A DNA stretch of 64,000 bases from Cadophora sp. MPI-SDFR-AT-0126 (GCA_020747065.1 JAGMVK010000002.1:1798001-1862000), one strand, 5' to 3'; shown: positions 23,804 through 36,605, counted from the first letter of the stretch. Program-made: numbers and translations. The notes: generated from the sequence alone by a model not told the origin.

Positions 23804-24275
23804 GCCGTAGCGATACCGACACCGACACCAGCACAAACCCAGCAAACCTGTCCCAGTCCCAGGCCCAGTCCCAGTCTAACATCCTCCGCGTCTTAGCCAT
23901 CCGCTACCCTACGCCAATCACTCCAGCCTCACGGCCCTGTTTCTGTTCTGGATCTCTCTAGTGCTCCCCCGCCTTTCTCCCCCCAAATTTCACTCACGGA
24001 CGAGGCCAGCATCAAGTCAAGTCAGAAAGAATCCTTGCCCGTTCTGTCTGCCCTAACAACCCAACTTCTGCCATCGCCCTCTTCCCTACTCTTCTGCTAC
24101 CCTGCCTTGCGTCCCGACATTCTCTTCTCAGCAGACACCCGTCGCCCTCCTCTCCCCCTTCCCGCAGTTGCATGGTCCCCGCTGGCTGATTATGCTCTGA
24201 ACTTATCCGCCTCGGTTCACAACCACCGCCGCAATCCTCTTCTGGGGTGCTTCCGATGGCCGTTTGACCCCAAGT

Positions 24276-25933
24276 ATGAATTCTGTCGAATCCATACGAC
24301 CTTCAACTCAACACGAATTCTACGACCCAGACGATGTTGGCCCGCGAGACTCTCCGCAACTCAAACCCATGAAAATAAACTACATGCCATCTCCGAGTCC
24401 GCCGCCCGCTGTCCCTCTCCCACCACTCAGTGCGGATTCTACTCCTGAGCCAGAGGAGGAAGGTTGTCGCAAGCCCCCTGCGCGATCCAAGCCTCGTCCA
24501 AGTCAGGGCGATGCTGTGTTGATAGCATTCATGGCGGACGGAAAACATGTTGACATTGCGCGCGACGCTGGAGAAAAACCGCTGGCGTCAGAAATTGAGG
24601 AAGACGAATTGCCGATGAAGGGGGGTACAGAGGTCGTGGTCGCGAACGTGGGGGAAAAGGACGATACCATGGTCGTGGTGGAAGAAGAAGAAGAAAAGGA
24701 AGGGCCTGTCATGCAGAACACTGCCATCAGTTCCGATAAACTGGCTGCAATGCAGATATTGGCTGCAGACGCATTGAGAGAGACTGCGCGACATAGTCCC
24801 GAAGAGGCGCAAAAGGTCGATCAACCCGAGAGTCCAAAACTGAAGATCGAGCCGCCTCAGACAGAGTCGGAACCTATGGATGGTGTCAAGGCAACTTCGG
24901 CGTCTTCAATTACAAAATTGTACATGGCTAGGCCGTCATCAACCTCACACCTATCGCCGGACAGGAGGCATGATACGGTGGTACCTTCACCCGTCGCAGC
25001 CGGAGAACTACCACCAATACTACACCATTCTCCTCAGACGAGCTTGACAAATGGAAATGGGCCGAGCCAAATTACGTTGCCGTCGATCACTGACCAGCTA
25101 GGAGATATAAATCACCTCCCAGAGCCAGTTCCAAATGGAGAGAGTACTTTCTCTCAATCACCACCTGGAAGACCACCACAACACAGATTTCCCCCTGTAA
25201 CAAGTCATGGATCCCCACCAAAATCGCCCAACGATTTATTCCAACGAAATCAACTGCCTTCGCCTGGTCGCTACTACTCTGCATATGCCAATCGGAGACC
25301 GTCTCAGAGCAGTGGCGAGCCTTCTCAATATCAAAGTCCAAATGACCATAGCGGAAGTAACACAGAAACTCCCGCATCAGATCAGTCAGGCTCAACTCCT
25401 GGCCTGTCAGGTATGAATCGTATGAGTATCGAGGGGATCACAAACCCTCAGGTCGGAGGTTATCAGTGCAATTACCAAGGCTGTACTGCCCCACCATTTC
25501 AGACTCAGGTAAGCATAGACATAACCTCTGAAATATCTCGTGTCTAACAAGGTCAAGTACCTTCTGAATTCTCACGCAAACGTTCATTCTCAAAATCGAC
25601 CCCACTATTGCAGTGTGAAGGGATGTCCGAGAAGTGAGGGTGGAAAGGGGTTTAAGCGGAAGAACGAAATGATCAGACACGGCCTGGTCCATGATTCTCC
25701 CGGATACGTTTGCCCTTTCTGTCCTGATAGGGAACACAAATATCCCCGACCTGACAATCTTCAAAGGTAAGTCATTCACGCCCCTAGTGGGGCATTCCAG
25801 TCTAACTCTGAATAGACATGTTAGAGTACATCATGTGGACAAGGACAAAGACGACGCTCAGCTCCGTGACGTACTATCACAGCGACCAGAAGGTCCTAGC
25901 AGAGGCCGTCGACGCCGAGGCGGCACGTCATGA
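24276..25933 (+). CDS. C2H2 zinc-finger transcription factor with three C-terminal fingers
   Basis: Exons 24276-25508, 25558-25766 and 25816-25933 give 519 residues; both introns are 49 bases. For intron 1 two AAG acceptors, six bases apart, are in frame; the second (25557) sits 10 bases after the TCTAAC branch site and is preferred. Residues 1-390 are disordered with acidic runs (Glu-rich near 140-150), Pro-rich and Ser-rich parts, consistent with an activation or repression tail. Finger 1 uses Cys398/Cys403 and His417/His421 and is split by intron 1; finger 2 uses Cys429/Cys434 and His452/His456; finger 3 uses Cys463/Cys466 and His482/His486. The finger block and a basic GRRRRGG tail look strongly conserved. 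DNA target and process are unknown; a long repeat-rich upstream region suggests complex control. Confidence 0.88.
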
Positions 25934-27483
25934 CCATCCGTGTGTTACTTGGATTCAGCAGACAATCGTCGAACCGTCGAACCGAGTAGCATTGATATCG
26001 GTGTTTGAACGTCGAAATGTGGTGGAAGTGCATCAACCAAAGAAAGCAGATGGGAGGAATTGGAACAGCATCAAAATGTGACAGCCTGGTATTTGTTGTC
26101 ACAGTCCGGATCGGAAACTCATATCTGGGGCATGTTCGATTTGGCAATTGGCGTTAAGAGTGAAGGGCAGGCAGGCAAGGTGTCTTGGGGAATGTGCAAC
26201 GACTTTCGATTGCCTTTTCGACCCCGAAACTGGAGTTTTATGGCGCTTGGAGCTTATAGGTGGATTCCCCCGAGGTTCAAATTATACCAGAGATGTGATG
26301 CTATCAATAGCAAGGGTGTTTACATGCCGGATCAGGTGTGCATGGAGGAATCTTTCTCCTTCAAGGATTTTTCTTTGAGACTTTTCTTCACGAATTCTGA
26401 GCTGTGCTGATGAGCTACGATGCCAAATTGAGGAGGATAGGCTTGTGTGTGTGTTGAGCTACGAGCCAGACAAAGAAACCACTGTCGTTCGCGGAACGGA
26501 CATTGGGTGTTTATGTAGTTTGCTGAGATTTGGAACTGGATTTCTTGTCCATACTTTACCCCATTTACTTACCAACCTTGCACGATTTGGAATGAAATGA
26601 GAATTGAGAATTGAGATGAAGAGGGATGAGTTGAACTGAGATGATAGCTTCAAGTGTGAAAAGGGAACATTAAATCGTCCTGATGTCCGCTTCCTTGGCC
26701 TATACGTCGTCTTTGACGGCGCGACTCTATAAATTTTGTCTTCTGTCAACGAACTTAACAACGAGAGCGCTTAACTCGAACGATGGCCCGGAAGCGAAAA
26801 ATCTTGGCCGAAGCGACGTGTTACCAAGTCCTCATTTTCTGTGGGTGGGGAGGCACACGGGTTACGAGGTAGGCTATATGACTACCGGAAGAGACAAGGC
26901 TTCATTGTATTGAAACGAGGTCGATTGGTGGTCTAGAGAGGAGAGATGCCTCGGGAGGGGGGATTTACCTAAGCTCAAATAGATAGATTGAGTGGGGGCT
27001 TGTGATGGCAAAGATGGGAGGCGGTACGATTTAGTGAATGTTTGGAGGGAGGGAAGGAGGACTCGAGGCGTGGAGACGGGACATGTTGGGTGCGGTGGTG
27101 TAGAAAGAATGTCTGCTGTTAAGGAGGCTGTTGCTGTCGGGTTGGTACATGGTATTGAAGGAAGTTGAATGAGTAGCATTACAAGTTCAAGCTAAAGCTC
27201 TAACCATAGTTCAAGCATACGGTACAGTGGGCTCAGGCACGTTTGGTTGGAATTGATTCCGTACTCCAGGGAGTGAAAACCCACGGTGAAGTGTTCCAGG
27301 AGACGTGCCTAGGGGCCATAAATCTTGCGTGTATAGGGAAGCTACTGAGATCTCAGATTGAAGGTTATTTAATAGACAAGATTCAGCATGCCATGTCAAT
27401 GCACTTTAAATCGAAGCCACGGAGCCGCCTTGATCAGTCTCCAAGATCCACGCCGCTCAAGCCCGGCCAGCAATCATCAATCA
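25934..27483. other. Intergenic region between convergent C2H2 and palB genes
   Basis: Both neighbouring genes end here, so this is 3' flank on both sides. Short frames have no coding support. Confidence 0.55.
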
Positions 27484-30246
27484 TCAACCATCCCCAGTTC
27501 CCCAAAGGCCAACACCCACAGGCCCATCACTCAAAACCTCCACCTCGACTTCGTCCACACCTCCCCTCCCACCAAGCCGCTCAACGACAACCCATAGTCC
27601 ACCCTGCATCTCCATGCCTGGCCTTAAATCCAAATCCGCAGTCCGGATTCCCATAGGACTATCGCTGAACTCCCCGTTGCTGCTTACATCCATGATGCGC
27701 TTATTCGGACCCTGCCCGAGCTCGATAGAAATCTTGATAAGTGGTCGCGAGCGTGATGGTGAGAATCGCGAATTCGTCGTCGTAGTAGGAGTAGGACAGC
27801 GCGCAATGATCCTCAACCTGGTAAGACGAGAAGGCGTGATAGGAGCGAGCATCCTATCAACTCCATCCTGGAACACGAGAGCCGGGAGACGAAGCGAAAG
27901 TCGTCCAGCAGTCTCCGCTGCGATGGGGAGAACAGTGCTGGGAACTTGCGTGCCGACCCGCAGCGTGAAGTTGCCTGTTTGACCGGCTTCGAATGTCGAG
28001 CAAACGATGGTGTATTTCCCGGCTGCTACGGAAGGGAGGGATGCCAGTGCGCAACCGCGACGGTAGTCTCCTGATCCGCCGACTATGTCTTTGCTCGTTA
28101 CAGCGGTGACACGGTTGCCGTTCGCCCAGACGAGCTTGACGTGTACGGCGAGCTCTTCTTGGTCTGTCTCGAGGATGAGTGTAACGGGTGAGGCTGAGGG
28201 AAGGAGGATGCTGAATTGTGGGTTGAGGGGATACGTTGATGCTGATGCGTTACCGCCTGCGGTGCGGGCTGTCCAGGATCCGGTATGGGTTGTGCAGTGA
28301 GGGAGCGAGTCGGGCGCTGTAGCGATTGTGAGGGGTGAGCGGGAAAAAAAGGAGAGCGTGAAGGAGTATTTGGGGAGGGGGAGGCCATGTTGTGCTACGA
28401 CTACTGTGTATGGTGTCGAGGGCGAGACATCGAGGGTTGCGAGGGTTTGGGGAGAGTCGACGAAAGCCCCGCGATGGAGGGCATCGTCGCTGAGGTAGAC
28501 TCGCCGACCTGAAGCCGAGAAAATGTAGAGACTGATGAAGCCTAGTGCCGAGGATCCAGAAGGAGAGGACAGAGTGTGAGAGGAATGGCTGTTATTGCGA
28601 GCTATGTCCTCTTCTCCAGTAGCGAAATGGCGAGAAAGGAGGATCCAGACAGGTGTTGAGCTACTGGCGCTTACAGCATACTGAGGGTTGTGGATGAAGC
28701 TTCCTGGGATTTGAATCGTGGGAATGGTCCATGTGAAGTGGTGATCCTGACGATGTTTAAACAGTCCTGGATTCCAGTTCAAATAGAGGGACTCGAAGTG
28801 CTGAGACACATCATCGAACGACATCCAAAATGTACCTGGAGATATGGGAGAGTCTTCGGAGGGGAGAGCGTCTTTTAACTCTGACGTCCAGGTTTTGTCA
28901 GAGACATCTGTTGGGTTGAAATGGGAACCTTTCCAGACCATCCCATCACACCAGGGATTCTTGACAAGCATCAAGCGTTGAGAACCAATTTCCTTCATAT
29001 CGAGGATTGCATAGTCATGTTCACCAGCTAGACCGAGTGCCTTTTCTTCTTTACGAGACAATTTGCCGGTCCCGAGAGTGATCATGATATCTCCGTAATT
29101 GAAGGATTTATGTATTCGGCCCCAGAGTTGTTCGGGCTGAAGATCGTCACTGGGTTGACTGGGTAAGAGAGATTCAAGAGAGGTGGGACGACACTGACCT
29201 TTGAAGGAAGACTTGTTCTGGAATCCATCCAGTCAAGACCCAAAGATCTGTCCCTGAATTTGAACCTGGAAAGTCATATCCTCCTCGTACTTTCAAGTAA
29301 GCCTTTTCTATCAGAGCAGGCCAGAGTAGTTCAGGATTGTTTCGGTCGATTACATGGAGACTTCTTGTAGTATTAGAAGCAGGCAAGCGGTCATCGATGA
29401 CTACTTTTCTATAACAACCATTGAAATGAAGTCGAAATATGTATTTTCCATTTTTGGAGATTCGAGGACTCATGCTGGATTTGTCATGTGGATATATGAT
29501 TGACGCGAGCAGCTTTCGGAGGGGTTAGTGTATGGAGAATCCATGGCAGTGGTGAAACGCTACCTTTCCATGACCTTTGACAGCTCTGGCTGTCCCTGCA
29601 CAGAGACTGGCCACCACGGAGCAATCTGTAGTGATGTCTTGTACGAGATCAATCTCGGTCGTTGCACTCATCAACTTTTCACTCTTTGGAAAGAGCTCAT
29701 CTGGTCTTTTCCATCCTCCAAAATTGTCTATCTGGCATTCGGATAATTTCAGATCCCCTGGCTCACTGAGTTTGTTAATGACGAGATACTGAGACGAGGG
29801 AGATTACCTACGTATAGTAGGGCAAGCCATCGCAGTCTTCTTCGAAAACTGCATCTTCAGGATCAGTTGACCATCGGGGGAATATGAAGCCATGAAGCTT
29901 CGAACCCTCAAGCAAGATAAGCTCTTCTCGTCTTGTGAGAGCTCTTTGTGAGACCGGAGCTCTCAGAGTGGTATCCTTCTTCACGGGGGTCCATGCATCT
30001 GCTTTCTTGATCTGCTCGGCTCGGGAAAGCAATTCCTTACACTTTCCTCGGAGTCTCGCTTTAGCTCGATCATTGCTTGCAAGACCAGTGGCTTTCATGT
30101 ACAACTCAGCAGCAGCTATAGCCGCTTTCAAGGCATCGTCCTTGGTAACTGACGAGTCTATGGTGGACTCAGCTGCCTGGGATTGGTAAGAAATTTGATG
30201 CATTGTGGTGAAGTGCGGAAGTGTGTACCTGAGCTCTAGCCTCCAT
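27484..30246 (-). CDS. palB: PalB/Rim13 calpain-like cysteine protease of the pH-sensing pathway
   Basis: Exons (read leftward) 30246-30229, 30176-29812, 29765-29564, 29512-29199 and 29149-27484 give 854 residues, close to known PalB proteins. Introns are 52, 46, 51 and 49 bases. Exon 1 codes only MEARAQ. An N-terminal MIT-like helical domain (about 7-75) is the ESCRT-III/Vps24-binding part of PalB. The calpain core has Cys176 in DCSVVASLCA, His344 in GLAGEHDYAI and Asn364 in VKNPWCDG, the full triad. The C-terminal part carries calpain-type beta-sandwich domains, Ser/Thr-rich. In alkaline medium PalB performs the first cleavage of PacC/Rim101 on endosomal membranes. Intron 4 has two in-frame CAG acceptors nine bases apart; the second is chosen because it lies at a normal distance from the CTTAC branch site. 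Confidence 0.93.
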
Positions 30247-31049
30247 CGTGAAAGGCGCGTTATGATTCGTTATTATCTTAACATCCCCATCAGGTCAAGA
30301 TATGCTGGCTATAAAAACAAAAAATCCCATTTCATGACATGAAAGTTGAAGTTATCCAATCTTCTGTAAGGCTGTGGGCTTCAAGGATGAAACATTGACG
30401 CCTTGTCGTTGTGGCTCCTCACGCGGAATCTAGATCGCGGATGCACACACAAGTCACAAGTGTTGCTCAACATCTGGGGAAGAACATGACTCGGATCGCT
30501 AGGCTTCTTCGGCTACGGAGAGTACAGAGGTACAGTACAGCACGATATCACGAAGAGCCCCCAAAAGAAAAAAAAAAACAATAAACACTGAATTTCCACG
30601 TATTGATGGTATAAGGACATTCCGCTTCTTCACCCCGCGACACGATATCGGACATCTAATATCCGTCACAAAATTGATAAATATTTCTCCGGGGAGGCTC
30701 CAGCCCCACAGTGCAAACAAATTTCGTCAGTGCTCTGCGCGCCATGAATCCCGGGGTCACTGCCGAGGTTCACAATATCCTTCGGCATCCAACCGTGATG
30801 CTTCCGGCTTTTACCATTATGGTTTTCTTCTTCCTCAACTTCCTTTCTTCTTGATACATGATTTCCCTGAACATAGATTTTGACTCTTCCTTTATCTTGT
30901 GCTTCTGTATCCTCAAATCCTCATGATACCGCGAACCTAGACAAACAAAACACCCCTCACCTCCCAGGCTATCTCACGGCTTGAGCTCTCCGACATCCAG
31001 GAAACTTGACCCTCCCAGCCTTGAGGATTTCTTCCTCCCGCATAGCACA
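30247..31049. other. Divergent promoter region, palB / peroxisomal carrier
   Basis: About 800 bp separate the two divergent starts. An A-run lies near 30568-30580. I see no coding frame with support. Confidence 0.55.
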
Positions 31050-32264
31050 ATGGCCGGACAGTCGAAGGAGGCAGTCATTCCCCCATGGGGTCTGGCAGTT
31101 GCTGGTGCCACAGGTGCCGTCATTGCCAATGCTATGGTGTATCCGTTAGACATGTGAGTCTCGCGTCCTCTGAGCAGAGAGATATCCAACCCCGTTCTCT
31201 CGTTCTGTGACTCTGTAACATGAAAGCGCAATAGCTAATATCGTTTCTCAATACAGTGTCAAGACCCGTCTCCAGGTTCAAGAGAAACGAAATCCTACCG
31301 ATGCTGTGACCGCCAGCGATGACGTTCACTACACTTCGACCTGGGATGCGATTTCGAAGATTGTAGCAGATGATGGGGTCATGGGTCTTTACAATGGGAT
31401 GAACGGTGCTCTCATCGGTGTTGCTTCTACAAATTTCGCATATTTCTACTGGTATTCAGTCGTCCGGACATTGTACCTCGCACAACAGAAACTACCGATG
31501 CCCCCAAGCACACTAGTCGAGCTGTCTCTCGGTGCAGTTGCAGGTGCAGTTGCACAGGTGTTTACGATCCCAGTGGCAGTGGTGACCACCCGTCAACAGA
31601 CGCAGAAGAAGGGTGAGAGGAAGGGAATGATTGATACGGCGAAGGATGTCATAAATAGTGAGGACGGATGGAGTGGACTTTGGAGAGGGTTGAAGGCTAG
31701 TTTGGTACTAGTTGTCAACCCCGCTATCACATATGGCGCATACCAGAGGTTGAGAGAGATTATGTTTCCTGGAAAGCTGAATTTGAGACCGGCGGAGGCA
31801 TTCTGTACGCGGTCCATTAATTCTGTGGGGAATATGGCTAATTGTTTATCTAGTGCTGGGAGCCATGTCCAAATCTCTAGCAACCATTGCAACACAACCT
31901 CTTATTGTTGCTAAGGTTGGACTCCAATCAAAGCCACCGAAGTCCAGGCAAGGAAAGCCATTCAAAAGCTTCATTGAAGTTATGCAGTTCATCATTCAGA
32001 ATGAGGGTCCCTTGGGACTTTTCAAGGGAATTGCTCCTCAGATTACAAAAGGTCTCTTGGTTCAAGGTCTTCTCATGATGACCAAGGAACGGTAAGCAGG
32101 CAGCGCCAATCCAAGGTAGAAAACCACTGACTGGTATCAGTATGGAACTCATGTTCATAATTCTATTCCGCTACATGCGCAAGATCCGGGATGACAAGCT
32201 CAAGAAAGTTGCAGATATGGCAGCAACCAAGGCAAAGGAAACAATGCCCTTGGTAACAAAGTAG
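31050..32264 (+). CDS. ANT1: Peroxisomal adenine nucleotide carrier (PMP47/Ant1 type)
   Basis: Exons 31050-31153, 31257-31804, 31854-32091 and 32141-32264 give 337 residues; introns 103, 49, 49 bases. Three mitochondrial-carrier repeats are present: PLDIVKTRLQ after helix 1, TIPVAVVTTRQQ after helix 3 and QPLIVAKVGLQ after helix 5. The last two lack the usual Px[D/E]xx[K/R] acidic residue in exactly the way PMP47/Ant1 proteins do, which separates this protein from ordinary mitochondrial carriers. The family imports ATP into peroxisomes in exchange for AMP, supporting acyl-CoA activation for beta-oxidation. The first splice junction lies inside the first signature (PLD-I-VK), which confirms the structure. 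A Lys-rich C-terminus follows helix 6. A closely related mitochondrial role cannot be excluded from sequence alone. Confidence 0.9.
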
Positions 32265-34356
32265 ACGCTAGACGTGTAGAGTGGGTTTCTTTATGGCTTT
32301 TGGTTGGTTCTTGGTCCGGTTTGGATAGCCCTGCTTCTTGGTCGGTAGAGCTGGCATGGAGTTTTGTAGATATATGCGGAGAGGAGAATAAGTACATACG
32401 CTTTCCATGACTGATACTCAAGTCTGGATTGTCTGTAATATGGAAATGAGTCACGTATCTTTGTTCATGACTTTCTTTCCATCTATAGCCTCTTGAATCC
32501 AACATATAGATAGTATATCGGTGCACAAGGATGTGTCTCGGGGATGCTGAGTATAGTCTTTTAAATTTGTGTTGACGTGTTGAATGCCGATAAATTCAAA
32601 GGTTGCCATGCCTACTTTCTAGCTAGAAATACTGCTTGAAAGTCATTTCTAAGAGCAATTAGCATGTACAGGCAGTGCAATCTGGCACTGCTGATCTTCG
32701 CAAGAAGCCCCCAAGGTATTACTCCTCCAATGTACTTTTGGCAAAGCTCTGCAAATACTGCCTTCGATTGGCACCTCCTGTCTGCACAAACAATTCAAAT
32801 GGTCGTCCACCCGCGGACATAAAATTAGTCAGTCCCTATGAAAGATCGTCGGGTGCCCAAGGTGCCAGATTGAACTTTGATTCAGTGAGTACATTGAAAC
32901 TAAGTAGCACCGGTCACCACCACACGGCACTTCCGATTGGAAAATTTGTCCAACCTTTTCAGCCTGCCAGTGTAGACAATGGCCCCAGTAATGGAATTGT
33001 TGATGCTTCGTTACAGCCCATGGCTTTTCTCCTTTCCTTTTCCAGTGCAGAGAATCGCTCTGGTAATTTGATTATCAATCACTCGCTTAACTGCAGTGGT
33101 ATTTCCGCTCTATTGTGAACGTATAGAGAATGACTCTGTAACTTCGGTGTTGAATTTTCGGCGGTTTTAAATAGCATTTTCCTTCTACTTTTAGTGGAGT
33201 AGTCAACAGATGCAGCATGAGAAGCACCGCAAAGACTGCTAGTCGGGATCGGTAGATTTTCAAATAATTGATGATCCAGAGACAAATGAGTCGGAATGTC
33301 TCTATTGTTCGAATTCGTATCGTGACATTCAAATCCTCCCATACGTCGAGTTCTTGAGCAAATGAGCTGTCTGGACATTGCATATTCGTTGGCCTACTTA
33401 ATCTTGATATGATATTATATTTCTCTTAAGGTCTTACTTATATTCAGAAGAGGACTAGAGCACCAGAGCCCTTGCTTAACTAACCCTCTTATGTAGAGAG
33501 GTTCGCCTGGCATCCGATGTCAACATCACGTACAGAATGAGAACTAAGTATTGCCTTTCATTTCTTCAATTACCTGAAGGCATCTGTATATAATAGTAAC
33601 TAATGCTTACTATAATAGTACAAGATATTCTTAAGATACTATCACTATCTTGTATACAGTTATGATAATGTTTAGATACTTGTCAGTAACAAAGTCGAAA
33701 GATCTTTCGAACTCGATTGCGCTTTTTCAGGATTTAGATGAGTCACTAGTATACAAATATCCCTTTATTGCACAATGGACTTACTGATAGACTTTATATA
33801 CACTAGACAATTAAAAAAATCTTGGATAAGATAGGGCTGTGATTGAGCATGAAGTGAAAGCTCCTTGATTCATCTAGATAATCTCGAGTGAAATGTCCCA
33901 AACTGTATTAGTGACTTTCAAGGACAACTATTTGAAATGTCCGAAGTAAGTTCATTTCATGTAGAGCCAGCAGATGAGGGTTTCTAAGAAAGAAACTATA
34001 AGTGATTTCAAGTTGGGTGGGTATGCTGGGAGAGGGGTAAGCAAGCAAATACAAATAGGACATTGGTTCAGCTCGCAATGTCCAAGTGAAGCCGGTGACA
34101 TTGAAAGAGACAAGAAAGGTACCAAATAAAGGACACATTCGTAAACGGTATAATAAACCAATAAATGGAACCAGATTCTGGAAGAGAATTGGTTACACGT
34201 GATAGTATACACGTGAACGAGCGGAACTTTTCTGGTCCACTTATCTCGCTAAGCACGGCATCCGCACACTCCTGCAAATCAGCCAATTCAGCGTCTGACC
34301 TTCAACTTCACGACATCGAAACCAAACCTCAAGTCAACTCCTTGAGAACCGGCACA
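32265..34356. other. Intergenic region, AT-rich in the middle
   Basis: No gene is supported over 2.1 kb. From about 33380 to 33880 the sequence is markedly AT-rich, with TA-rich iterations and a perfect 16-bp palindrome, and could be a decayed insertion. The right end from about 34150 is the eL29 promoter. Confidence 0.5.
33695..33710. repeat. Perfect 16-bp palindrome TCGAAAGATCTTTCGA
   Basis: Perfect dyad in the AT-rich part of the intergenic region. It could be a dimeric protein site or chance. Confidence 0.6.
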
Positions 34357-34829
34357 ATGGCGAGTAAGTCATCCCACTACTTCAACTCTTTCCTTCGCGA
34401 GTTGCCGGGCGCCATTCCACCAAAACTTCTAGCAGGTCCAAAGGACGTGTTCCGAAAGTCGACGATTTCGATTCAGGAATTCACTTCACTCGATTGGGAT
34501 CTTTACTGACTATTTGAATAGAGTCTAAGAACTCATCGCAGCATAATCAAGTACGATACGATACATTTCCTCCGGTTTCGAGACCATTTTGAGGTTCTAA
34601 CTCTCGCTGCAGTCCAAGAAGGCCCACCGCAACGGTATCAAGAAGCCAAAGACCTCGAGATATCCATCCTTGAAGGGTACCGATCCAAAGTTCCGAAGAA
34701 ACCACAGACATGCTCTGCACGGAACAATGAAGGCCTTGGTACGTCCACAGATCTGCGCGCGCAGTATCGAACCCATACTTACGGAATCTACAGAAGGAGT
34801 TGAAGGAGGGCAAGCGGGAGACGGCATGA
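34357..34829 (+). CDS. RPL29: 60S ribosomal protein eL29
   Basis: Four short exons, 34357-34363, 34522-34550, 34613-34738 and 34794-34829, give 65 residues and an intact protein. The reading is MAKSKNSSQHNQ, then KKAHRNGIKKPK, PSLKGTDPKFRRNHRHAL and a KELKEGKRETA end, which is unmistakable eL29. The protein sits near the subunit interface of the large ribosomal subunit. Exon 1 has only seven coding bases (ATGGCGA) before a 158-base intron, a common arrangement in fungal ribosomal protein genes, where the first intron often boosts expression. The other introns are 62 and 55 bases; branch sites CTGAC, CTAAC and CTTAC are visible. Most of the gene is invisible to simple reading-frame scans because the exons are so small. 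Confidence 0.96.
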
Positions 34830-36605
34830 ATTTCATAACGAAGGTTCTTTCTTTACGGGATTTGGCTGTGGAATCGCATTGGCAAGGTCGCATTGTACTT
34901 TGGGGCAATTCGATATGGGCAACACGGTGCTCAGGGCGGTAGATGAGACTCACGAATCAACATGAGCAATATCGTGCCAATCCAACGAAATTCTCCGACA
35001 GTCGCCTCTTATTTTACGTTCCCATACTCATACCCTGGTGAAGCGTGAGTGACGAGTGGACAGGAACGGGCAGCCATTCGTGTGTACAGCTTTAAGAACT
35101 CTTTCAATGTTCCTCAGCTGAAGGTTATTATCTTCGTGGCAAGATCATCTTCCAGACCCCTTCATTACCAAACACCTCTTCCTCCATACTCTATGAGGTA
35201 ATGGTGCATGAAGATCGGGTTACATATATTTCTTTTGTGGCGCTTTAAGAATTGCGACGGATTTTGGCTATGGCCGAGTGGCAGGCATTTGTTGCATCCG
35301 ATCTACTGACAGAAACAGTTCTAGTGAGAGGAATATCTGAGGGAGGGATGAATCTTGTGGTCAAGACGAATGCTGGGGACCAATGCCTGGGAAAGTTTTC
35401 ATCAATCTGGATGGTTCTACGCTGGGCTGAAAATGAAGCACGCCATATATCCCAAAGAACATCAAGGGTCCTTTCGGCACACTTCACCAGGTGAAAGCGA
35501 AGTATTCTCGGCACGGATTGGAGAGAATTGAGATTCGTAGAAACTCATGATTTGATGTACTGGGTTTTAGATGCTCCGTTGAGTTTATCAGGTCGGAGCC
35601 ATACGATGATAGCACATAATTTGAGCGAAACGAACCGACAGCTTTCCCCCTAGTTCGGAATGAACCATATTTTATTCTTCGAGAAGCTGATGTATTTTGA
35701 TGACTGCACTTGACATGTCCTTGAATTCTGCTCCTGATCTTACTTCCCGAGTTAGTGTCCATTGTACTAGAATGCTCGTAACTCTGTAAGGCGACCTTCT
35801 TGACGGAAGTTCCGAACAAACGCTCACAAAAGCGAGACCAAGGGCGAGACTCGCCTGAGCCTATTGAGCACAGTTGTTCCATGATTTTACGATTCACCAA
35901 TAGCGCTGGTGGTGATTGTTTTGTGTAAAATACTTGGGGCTGAACAAAGAAACTAAGCCTCAAATCCGGTCGCCCTTCAGTTTCACTTTAGTACAAGGAC
36001 GGCTTCCAGTACCACCGACCTCTCTAGCCTACCGAAAGACAACCCGTTCTTTTGCAATCTCCAGACCTCGCACGCAACATCAGATCGAGTTCCATCGCTG
36101 GACGCATTCCTTCTTTTCGTTCTGCTGTAAGTCGGCTCCTTCGCGCTCACTTTTTTGACCGTCCGGTTTTTGGCCGTGCATCAGGTCGAGGCAACTTGTC
36201 CACAGCCTTTTCCGGCGGAGCCTGACTCTGAACCCACTTTACTCTTCATCAAAGTTGATTTGACCTCCTGAAGCTGACTGACATCTTCCCCACCAGACAC
36301 CTGCAGCAGGCTGCTTTATTTCCCGCGATCTCGAATTGAATCTGCAACCCCCATACGCCATTCATTTGCTCTTGCAGTCCCTATTCTTGGATGCATTGAT
36401 CGGGGTCCTTGATATCCTCGTTACGAAACGCTGCATCCACAAGCCGCAACCTGCCCCAAGTGCTGTTGAATCCTCGTCAGTGCACTGACACTCAACACCG
36501 CGTTAGATCTGAAGCTTCGTTTCAGAAAATCCCGAGACGCCTTTCTCAGAATTCACCTTTCAACACAGCATCAGCTTCTCCAGCTTCCACAGCTTCAGCG
36601 CTATC
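34830..36605. other. Intergenic region and VTS1 promoter/leader
   Basis: No gene is supported. From about 36150 to 36605 the sequence is C/T-rich with CA-rich patches and is probably the VTS1 promoter and leader. Confidence 0.55.

Larger units (their letters stand above)
17705..24275. other. Long gene-poor stretch, 6.5 kb
   Basis: Frames are short on both strands and none shows a recognisable domain, sustained third-position bias or splice partners. Base composition is not extreme, so this does not look like a RIP-mutated transposon. The right half holds a series of unrelated short tandem repeats and then about 600 bp of C/T-rich sequence that is probably promoter and long leader of the C2H2 gene. 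A short inverted repeat occurs at 20229-20236/20252-20259. A non-coding RNA cannot be excluded. Confidence 0.55.
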
